NCBI GenBank assembly: GCA_900548365.1
Contig: URKM01000035.1
Location: 1-18,914 of the forward strand
Origin: an uncultured Collinsella sp.
Lineage (GTDB): Bacteria > Actinomycetota > Coriobacteriia > Coriobacteriales > Coriobacteriaceae
DNA: 18,914 nucleotides
Direction: 5' to 3'
Shown: one piece after another, positions 13,887 to 18,914 of the stretch
Numbering within the stretch: position 1 is the first letter of the stretch
Layout: every line of letters begins with the position of its first letter
Translations under genes and position numbers: made by a program
Notes under the pieces: model-generated
Told to the model about the DNA's origin: nothing
What the model saw: the letters and a program-made list of their open reading frames with translations, nothing else
The model's database searches: none

Positions 13887-14019
13887 GAGATGGTTACGCT
13901 TTCGATACGAAGCGCGGGCGCTTTGATCGCGGCGGTTTGCGTCGTGTTCGAAGTTGCGAGGTACACGTATGCATAGGGCGTGCGCGCGCATGCGCCACGC
14001 AGGACAGGGAGGTGTATGG

Positions 14020-15369
14020 ATGGCTACTGAACATCAGATGCAGGGCCCGACGCTCGCCGAGCGCTTGGTCGCGCACGGCTTCTCCCGCAGGGATTTCCTC
14101 ACGTATTGCGGCAGCCTTGCTGTGATGCTGGGGCTTTCCGCTACGGCGGCGCCAAGGATCGCCGAGGCGCTCGAGGCGAGTGAGAAATCGGGAAAGATGC
14201 TGCCCGTCATCTGGATGGAGGGCGGCTCGTGTTCGGGCTGCACCGAGGCGCTGGCCCAGACGAACACCCCGGATATCCCGGAGCTCGTCTTGGAGACCAT
14301 CTCGCTCAACTACTGCGAGACGCTTTCGGCGGCTGCCGGACACTCGATGGAGCAGGCGCGCCGCGACACCATCGAGGCCGGCGGCTACGTGCTTATCTAC
14401 GAGGGCGCCGTGCCCACCGCCTTCGATGGCAACGTCCTCACGGTGGGCGGCGAGAAGGGCATCGACTCGCTGCTCGAGACGGCGGAGCACGCCGATGCGG
14501 TCATCGCGCTCGGCTCGTGCGCGTGCGACGGCGGCTGGATGGCGTCGCGTCCCAACGATGCGCACGCGATGGGCGTGCAGCGCTATCTGAGCGAACAGGG
14601 CGTGTCGACGCCGGTGGTGAACATCCCGTGCTGCCCTGCCAACCCCGAGTGGCTCGTGGCGGTCATCGTCGAGTACGCGCTGATGGGCCGTCTGCCGCAG
14701 CTGAATAGCAAGAACCAGCCGTCGGCCATGTTCAACCAGACGATCCATGACAACTGCCCTCGTCGCGGTCATTTCGAGAACGGCGAATTCGTCTACCGGT
14801 TTGGCAGCGTGGAGGAGGAGAAGGGCTACTGCCTGTACCCGCTCGGCTGCCGCGGACCCCAGACGTTCACGACGTGCCCCGTCACGCGCTGGAACCGCTC
14901 CATCTCGTGGTGCGTCGAGGCGGGCGCGCCCTGTATCGGCTGCGGCGTGGTGAACCCGATGCACCCGCAGCGCAACTGGGTCGATGAGAACACCCCGTTC
15001 CTCAAGCGCCATCGCGATATCTCCCTGGGCGATTTCCACTTCCAGCCGCCCATGGCGGCGCTGGCCTGCACGGGCCTCATCGTCGCCGCGCTCGTGGTGC
15101 ACGGCGTGGGCATGAAGCTCACCGGCCGCGTGGACGGCGGCGCCGACTTCGAGGCGGAGCGCCGCTGGGATGTGAAGCACGGCACCGAGGCCGCCCACGA
15201 GGCGGGCGAGCGCGCCGCGAAGCTCTACGACGACCTGGATGCATGCGGCCTCGAGCCCAAGAACATCGACCGCATGAAGAAGAAGCGCGAGGCGCGCCAT
15301 GCCGCGCACGAGGCGGCGGAGGCCGCCGCCCGCGCAGCCGAGGAGAACGAGAAGGGAGGCGATGAGTGA
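14020..15369 (+). CDS. [NiFe] hydrogenase small subunit, group 1, with long C-terminal tail
   Basis: The electron-transfer subunit of a membrane-bound uptake hydrogenase. The 449-residue precursor starts with a Tat signal (SRRDFLTYCGSLAVMLGLSA). Cluster ligands are visible in order: proximal Cys71, Cys74 (GSCSGC), Cys167 and Cys205; distal His243, Cys246, Cys271 and Cys277; medial Cys286, Cys305 and Cys308, with proline 304 as in [3Fe-4S] types. Extra cysteines 169 and 204 lie next to proximal ligands. The O2-tolerance CTCC motif is absent. A membrane anchor covers about 345-366. It is followed by some 80 charged Ala/Glu/Arg-rich residues, longer than usual. The ATG at 14020 follows AGGGAGG at 14006-14012; another ATG at 14016 is out of frame. 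Together with the next two genes it forms an operon. Confidence 0.95.
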   Translation: MATEHQMQGPTLAERLVAHGFSRRDFLTYCGSLAVMLGLSATAAPRIAEALEASEKSGKMLPVIWMEGGSCSGCTEALAQTNTPDIPELVLETISLNYCETLSAAAGHSMEQARRDTIEAGGYVLIYEGAVPTAFDGNVLTVGGEKGIDSLLETAEHADAVIALGSCACDGGWMASRPNDAHAMGVQRYLSEQGVSTPVVNIPCCPANPEWLVAVIVEYALMGRLPQLNSKNQPSAMFNQTIHDNCPRRGHFENGEFVYRFGSVEEEKGYCLYPLGCRGPQTFTTCPVTRWNRSISWCVEAGAPCIGCGVVNPMHPQRNWVDENTPFLKRHRDISLGDFHFQPPMAALACTGLIVAALVVHGVGMKLTGRVDGGADFEAERRWDVKHGTEAAHEAGERAAKLYDDLDACGLEPKNIDRMKKKREARHAAHEAAEAAARAAEENEKGGDE

Positions 15370-17033
15370 TGGCGCATTCCGTAGTCGATCCCGTGACCCG
15401 CATCGAAGGCCACCTCTCCATCGAGATGGAGGTCGAGGACGGCAAGGTAACCGAGGCTTGGACCTGCGGCAACCTGTATCGCGGGCTGGAGCATGCGCTC
15501 GAGGGCCGCACCCCGTACGACGCCGCGCTCATCTCCGAGCGCATCTGCGGCGTCTGCCCCGTCTCGCATGCGCACGCCTCCTGCTTCGCGGCGGAGGACG
15601 CGTACGGGATCCAGATCCCCGAGGCGGCGCGCCTCATCCGCAACCTCGCCGAGGGCGGCCAGATCCTGCATTCGACCATCCTGTGGTTCTATAACCTGGC
15701 GGGCCTGGACTACATCAATCCGCTCGACGCCCTGAACGCGAATCCCGCCGACGCCTACGACGTGTGCAAGCGCTACGGTACGTCGGGCGCCGATTTCGAG
15801 GGGCTGCACGAGCGCCTCAAGGCGTTCGCCGCCAACGGTCAGCTCTCGATCTTCACGGGCAACTGGTTCGACTGCAAGGATGCCGACGGCTCCTCCGCGT
15901 TCCATCTGTCGCCCGCGGAGAACCTGGTGGGCACCGCCCACTATTTCGAAGGCATCGAGAACCAGGCGAAGGCGTCGCAGATCTGCGCGATCATCGGCGG
16001 CAAGATGCCCCATATCATGACGTCGATCCCCGGCGGCACCTCGTTCGTGCCCACGCCGGAGAAGCTCGACGAGATCATCTACCGCATCCGGGAGCTCAAG
16101 ACCTGGGTGCGCGGCACGATGATTCCCGATATGTACATGATCGTGGAGAAGTACCCCAACCTCGTGGGCATGGGCAAGGGCGCCGGCCGCTTCGTCTCGT
16201 TCGGCGTGCTCGACGATGCGAGCCGCGAGCTGAACCGCCGCTATCTCCCCGCGGGCATGGTGAAGCTGGACGCGGACGGCACCATGACGATCTCCAACGT
16301 CGATGCGACGCTCATCACCGAGGATACCGCGCGCGCGTTCTACGAGAACCATGCGCCGCTCAACCCGGTGGACGGCGTGACCGCCCCCATGTGGCCGCGC
16401 GACGGCAAGGACCTCAATAACAAGTACAGCTGGGTGAAGGCGCCGCGTTACGACGGCAAGGCGTACGAGGCGGGCGGTATCGCGCGCATGCTCGCGGCAT
16501 ACGTGCGCGGTGTCGGGCCCGTGGTGGACCTGATGGACGAGGCGCTGCGCAAGACCGGCCTCCCGATGGGCGAGCTGGACTGCGTCGCGGGCCGTCTGAT
16601 CACCCGCGTGCTCGAGGCCGATTACGTGTGCGAGGTCATGGAGCAGAACTTCAATGAGCTCGTGGCGCTGATGGGCGCCGGCAAGGCCGAGTACCACGTG
16701 GCGCCCGCGCGCACCACGGGCGAGGGCCTGGGCTTGTGGGAGGCCCCGCGCGGGGCGCTGCTCCACACCGAGAAGGTCGAGAACGACGTCATCACGCATT
16801 ACCAGGAGATCATCCCCTCCACGTGGAACCTGTCGCCGACCGATGGCAAGGGCGTGCCGGGTCCGCTCGAGGAGATGCTGGTGGGCACCTCGGTGACCGA
16901 CATCGACAAGCCCCTTGATGCCGTCCGTATCGTTCATAGCGTCGATCCGTGCACGGCGTGCGCGTGCCACGTCACCGAGCCCAAGACGGGCAAGACGTTC
17001 AGCACGGTCACGTCTCCGTGGGGGGTGAGGTAA
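15369..17033 (+). CDS. [NiFe] hydrogenase large subunit, group 1
   Basis: The catalytic subunit that splits H2 at a Ni-Fe(CN)2CO centre. The 554-residue precursor has the N-terminal RIEGH (11-15), the L1 motif ERICGVCP with Cys60 and Cys63, and the L2 motif DPCTACACH with Cys528 and Cys531 and His534. A 20-residue tail after His534 is removed by a specific endopeptidase once nickel is in place. Cys533, directly before His534, replaces the usual small aliphatic residue. The ATG at 15369 overlaps the small-subunit stop by one base; AAGGGAGG at 15352-15359 is the ribosome binding site, and a GTG directly before the ATG is an alternative. It travels through the membrane with the Tat-bearing small subunit. 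Family placement as the Coriobacteria-type (group 1i) is likely but rests on context. Confidence 0.96.
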   Translation: MAHSVVDPVTRIEGHLSIEMEVEDGKVTEAWTCGNLYRGLEHALEGRTPYDAALISERICGVCPVSHAHASCFAAEDAYGIQIPEAARLIRNLAEGGQILHSTILWFYNLAGLDYINPLDALNANPADAYDVCKRYGTSGADFEGLHERLKAFAANGQLSIFTGNWFDCKDADGSSAFHLSPAENLVGTAHYFEGIENQAKASQICAIIGGKMPHIMTSIPGGTSFVPTPEKLDEIIYRIRELKTWVRGTMIPDMYMIVEKYPNLVGMGKGAGRFVSFGVLDDASRELNRRYLPAGMVKLDADGTMTISNVDATLITEDTARAFYENHAPLNPVDGVTAPMWPRDGKDLNNKYSWVKAPRYDGKAYEAGGIARMLAAYVRGVGPVVDLMDEALRKTGLPMGELDCVAGRLITRVLEADYVCEVMEQNFNELVALMGAGKAEYHVAPARTTGEGLGLWEAPRGALLHTEKVENDVITHYQEIIPSTWNLSPTDGKGVPGPLEEMLVGTSVTDIDKPLDAVRIVHSVDPCTACACHVTEPKTGKTFSTVTSPWGVR

Positions 17034-17837
17034 ATGGCTCATATGGCGCATTACCGCGAGGCGCATCCGCTTGCGTTCGTGGTGACCCACTGGGTCAATC
17101 TCGTTGCCATGATCTTCTTGATCTTCACGGGCTTCTACATCCACTATCCGCTGTTCGGCGGCGTGATGACCATGGCCCGCGGTCTGCACATCTTCTTCGG
17201 CATCGTGCTGCTCATCAACTGCCTGGTGCGCATGGTGCTGGCGTTCTTCATCAAGAGCGCGCCGGCGCCCGGAACGCGCGAGCTGGTGCCCGATTACAAG
17301 ACCTGGCTGCCGCAGCGCGATAACAAGCATCAGCTGTGGGCGTGGATCAGCTACTACCTGTTCCTGCGTCGCGAGCACCCCATCGCCGCGAAGCTGGGTG
17401 TTCCGCAGAAGATCGTGTACCTGCTCATCCCGCTCATGATCTTCTTCACGGGCTACACGGGCTTCTGCCTGTGGGGCACCACCGCCGAATGGCCGATCTT
17501 CGCGGTCGGCTTGAACTTCCTCGGCGGCGCCATGAAGGTGCGCATCCTGCACTATTTCATGATGTGGGCGTTCCTGGCGTTCATGTGCATCCATGTGTAC
17601 CTGTCGCTCATCGAGGGCGTGTCCCCGGCGACGTTGATCTTCTTCTGGAAGGAGACGCCCGGCCTGGTGTACGATCCGGAGACCATGAACATCGTCGGCT
17701 TCGATGGCATGGGCAAGGAGCCCGATTACGGCGAGACCTTCAAGAGCGATGAGCGCGAGGCGGTCGACCGCGCGCGCTTGGTCGAGCACGAGGCTGTTAT
17801 CGCGGGCGAGGCCGTGAAGAACGGTTTCGAGAAATAA
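17034..17837 (+). CDS. Hydrogenase cytochrome b subunit (HyaC-like)
   Basis: The di-haem membrane anchor that passes electrons from the small subunit to the quinone pool. The 267-residue protein has four hydrophobic helices (about 13-34, 51-73, 127-148 and 168-193). Histidines 19, 52, 173 and 187 sit in those helices at positions expected for the two haem b groups. A polar C-terminal tail of about 70 residues follows the last helix and is rich in acidic residues. The ATG directly abuts the large-subunit stop codon, and GGGGGTGAGG ahead of that stop serves as the ribosome binding site; an ATG at 17043 is a second possible start. The gene ends the operon before the terminator at 17862. Compared with HyaC, the loop between helices two and three is long. 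Confidence 0.92.
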   Translation: MAHMAHYREAHPLAFVVTHWVNLVAMIFLIFTGFYIHYPLFGGVMTMARGLHIFFGIVLLINCLVRMVLAFFIKSAPAPGTRELVPDYKTWLPQRDNKHQLWAWISYYLFLRREHPIAAKLGVPQKIVYLLIPLMIFFTGYTGFCLWGTTAEWPIFAVGLNFLGGAMKVRILHYFMMWAFLAFMCIHVYLSLIEGVSPATLIFFWKETPGLVYDPETMNIVGFDGMGKEPDYGETFKSDEREAVDRARLVEHEAVIAGEAVKNGFEK

Positions 17838-17861
17838 GAAGGCGGCGCGAGCACGCGTTCG

Positions 17862-17898
17862 ACGGGGCGTTCGGCGATGGTGCCGGGCGCCCCGTTTT
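17862..17898 (+). terminator. Terminator after the hydrogenase structural genes
   Basis: Positions 17862-17875 (ACGGGGCG then TTCGGC) pair with 17882-17895 (GCCGGG then CGCCCCGT) in a 14-bp stem with two T-G pairs and a six-base loop GATGGT. TTTT at 17895-17898 follows. It lies between the cytochrome b gene and the endopeptidase gene. Confidence 0.78.
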
Positions 17899-17955
17899 GC
17901 AGCCGCGTGCGGGGCGGTCCGCGACGGGATGTCGCGTGGATGTCGAGGAGGGGAT

Positions 17956-18669
17956 ATGGAACGGAAGCAGCGCGGTGGCGGGTTCGACGCGGCCGAGGGC
18001 TCTCGGGCGCGCGTCTCGGTGCTGTGCGTGGGCAACGAATACCAGCTCGATGATGGGTTCGGCCCGGCGGTCGCGTCGTATCTACGCGAGCGGTACCGGT
18101 TTCGCGAGGGCGTCGAGGTCCTCGACCGCGCGGTGATGGGCTACGGCATCGTCCCCGACCTCATGGCGTGCGACGGCGTCGTGGTGGTCGATGCCCTCGA
18201 TGGCACCGGGGCGGATTCGGGGACCGTGTTCTCGTTCGAGCCGTCCGATATGGCGTGCGGCGCCGGTATGGTCTCGCTTCACGAGGTCCGCTTTTCCGAT
18301 GTGCTGGCGGCCGCTACCTTCATGGGCGCCGCTTGCGAGGCGAGGTGCTTCGGTGTGCAGGTGCTCGATCGCGGCGACGGCACGATGGAGCGGGGGCTGA
18401 GCCCCCGGGTCGAGGCTGCGGTGAGCTTGGTCTCCCGCGCGGTGGTTCGGCATCTCGACGATGCCTGGCATGCGGACTCGCGTGATCTGTGGCGCGAGTC
18501 GGGCGATCCCCGCGCCCTGCTGGACGATGCGCGGGCGTATGTGCGTGCCGCGCTGGCGGCCTGCGGGGTCGCGGACGAGCCGGCGACGGGGATGCTCGAC
18601 GGCGTGCCCTCGACGATGGCGGATTATGAGGCGGATGATCTGGTATCGAAGCTTCTGGAGGGCGTGTAG
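17956..18669 (+). CDS. Hydrogenase maturation endopeptidase (HyaD/HybD-like, extended)
   Basis: The nickel-dependent protease (peptidase M52 type) that clips the C-terminal tail of the large subunit. The core contains the motif LCVGNEYQLDDGFG, with Glu28 at the Ni-sensing Glu position, then VVVDALDG with Asp79, and SLHE with His109, so the three residues that contact nickel in HybD are all present. The protein has 237 residues, about 80 more than the roughly 160 of HybD. The extra part is mostly a C-terminal region after residue 170, acidic and alanine-rich, with no recognised domain, plus some 19 N-terminal residues. The ATG at 17956 follows GAGGAGGGG at 17945-17953. It lies 118 bases after the cytochrome b gene, beyond a terminator, so it may be read from its own promoter or by read-through. 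Confidence 0.88.
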   Translation: MERKQRGGGFDAAEGSRARVSVLCVGNEYQLDDGFGPAVASYLRERYRFREGVEVLDRAVMGYGIVPDLMACDGVVVVDALDGTGADSGTVFSFEPSDMACGAGMVSLHEVRFSDVLAAATFMGAACEARCFGVQVLDRGDGTMERGLSPRVEAAVSLVSRAVVRHLDDAWHADSRDLWRESGDPRALLDDARAYVRAALAACGVADEPATGMLDGVPSTMADYEADDLVSKLLEGV

Positions 18670-18758
18670 GCGGTTGCGGGAGCCTGCGGACGGATGCGAC
18701 GGCGGCTGTAAGCAGAAGCCGGCTCATCTGTTAGCGGGCAGGGGTATGAAAATCGACC

Positions 18759-18788
18759 TTGACCGGTGCGTGCTTCGAGGTGCATGCT
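18759..18788 (+). promoter_or_regulatory. Weak promoter candidate before the last gene
   Basis: TTGACC at 18759-18764 (5 of 6 -35 bases) and CATGCT at 18783-18788 with 18-base spacing, about 44 bases before the last start codon. The -10 is poor (3 of 6). Confidence 0.22.
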
Positions 18789-18809
18789 GAAGCCCCTCTC
18801 TTTGATCGG

Positions 18810-18826
18810 GCCTCCAGCGAGGAGGC
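18810..18826 (+). promoter_or_regulatory. Hairpin covering the ribosome binding site of the last gene
   Basis: GCCTCC at 18810-18815 pairs with GGAGGC at 18821-18826 around the loop AGCGA. The 3' arm contains the core of the ribosome binding site GAGGAGG (18819-18825) of the gene starting at 18832, so initiation would be blocked while the hairpin is closed. Confidence 0.4.
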
Positions 18827-18831
18827 GCTGT

Positions 18832-18914
18832 ATGAGCTTGTTTATCGAATCGGCCCAGCGCGCCGCCAGGCGGCGCGACATGGTCGACCGGTGGGGGCGC
18901 GGAGGCGGGGCGGG
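18832..18914 (+). CDS. Start of an unidentified gene, cut by window edge
   Basis: An open reading frame starts with ATG at 18832, six bases after GAGGAGG (18819-18825), and stays open to the right edge. The 27 visible residues begin MSLFIESAQRAARRRDMVDRW and are rich in arginine; they are too few to assign a family. The position after the endopeptidase makes a hydrogenase accessory gene plausible (a maturation or chaperone protein), but the sequence does not show it. Confidence 0.55.
   Translation, partial: MSLFIESAQRAARRRDMVDRWGRGGGA

Larger units (their letters stand above)
13601..14019. other. 419-base region upstream of the hydrogenase operon
   Basis: No gene is supported here. After the terminator come a compact hairpin AGCGCCC-ATGC-GGGCGCT at 13682-13699 and a moderately AT-rich part at 13800-13900. 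It contains a candidate -10 CATAAT at 13881-13886 (weak -35 TAGCCT at 13858-13863) and the 9-base direct repeat ATGAGATGG at 13818-13826 and 13885-13893, each flanked by GTTACG on opposite sides. A bulged hairpin CGCTTTCG/CGAAGCG surrounds 13898-13915, directly followed by the palindrome AGCGC-GG-GCGCT at 13911-13922. About 130 bases lie between the candidate -10 and the hydrogenase start, suggesting a long mRNA leader. Confidence 0.5.

Noticed and set aside
14016..14030. An ATG at 14016 as hydrogenase start
   Set aside because: This frame stops after four codons; the ATG at 14020 is in frame with the Tat signal and well spaced from AGGGAGG.
13894..15309. A 471-codon minus-strand open frame over the hydrogenase small subunit
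   Set aside because: Same compositional artefact; the + strand carries Tat signal and cluster motifs.
15225..18035. A 936-codon open frame on the minus strand across the hydrogenase operon
   Set aside because: It is antisense to four clear genes and made mostly of Arg, Ala, His, Asp and Val. Such frames arise when GC-rich third positions exclude stop codons on the opposite strand. No family motif is visible.
18746..18790. A 14-codon open frame as leader peptide
   Set aside because: The GGGG ahead of its ATG is too close to act as a ribosome binding site, and the peptide has no regulatory codon run.

Overview
The window is GC-rich bacterial DNA with tightly packed genes, and every supported protein gene lies on the + strand. 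The gene content fits an anaerobic, high-GC gut actinomycete of the class Coriobacteriia: GAF-type LytS kinases with LytTR regulators, QueT, a rubrerythrin, a cysteine-bearing Rrf2 regulator and a membrane-bound group 1 [NiFe] hydrogenase. That assignment is inferred from gene families and composition, because no rRNA or other taxonomic marker is present. I see no insertion sequence, prophage gene, CRISPR array or replication origin.

Layout. Positions 1-196 are a low-complexity GC-rich lead-in. 197-2378 hold a LytS-type sensor kinase and its LytTR response regulator. 2538-3794 encode an Atg22/UMF1-like MFS transporter, followed by a strong terminator hairpin placed directly in front of the ribosome binding site of queT (3880-4461). 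4569-5753 encode a cytosolic GT-A glycosyltransferase whose stop codon overlaps the start of a second LytS-type kinase (5750-7111). The partner LytTR regulator (7285-8004) follows behind a large hairpin, then a small YfcE-like phosphoesterase (8028-8492).

8533-8927 contain two tRNA-Asp(GTC) genes carried on a perfect 148-bp direct repeat that includes the -10 element and the terminator. An unusually AT-rich 387-base intergenic stretch follows, with nested inverted repeats over a candidate promoter. It leads into an Rrf2 regulator and a MutY-like glycosylase that lacks the Fe-S cluster ligands. Rubrerythrin (10927-11466) is next, then a GT8 glycosyltransferase overlapping an AI-2E-family membrane protein (11641-13600) and a strong terminator.

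After a 419-base gap comes the hydrogenase operon: small subunit (Tat signal, membrane anchor, long charged tail), large subunit and cytochrome b (14020-17837). It closes with a terminator. The maturation endopeptidase (17956-18669) lies beyond the terminator. The beginning of one more reading frame runs off the right edge.

How the genes work together. The small and large subunits and cytochrome b would form a membrane-bound, outward-facing H2 uptake enzyme passing electrons to the quinone pool. The endopeptidase would trim the large-subunit tail after nickel insertion. The Rrf2 regulator and rubrerythrin suggest a local theme of redox or oxidative stress. The two paralogous two-component pairs look like products of one duplication with transport and glycosyltransferase genes between them. 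The features most worth a second look are the extra cysteines and long tail of the hydrogenase, the cluster-less D138E MutY-like protein, the leader hairpin of queT, and the glycosyltransferase coupled to a sensor kinase.
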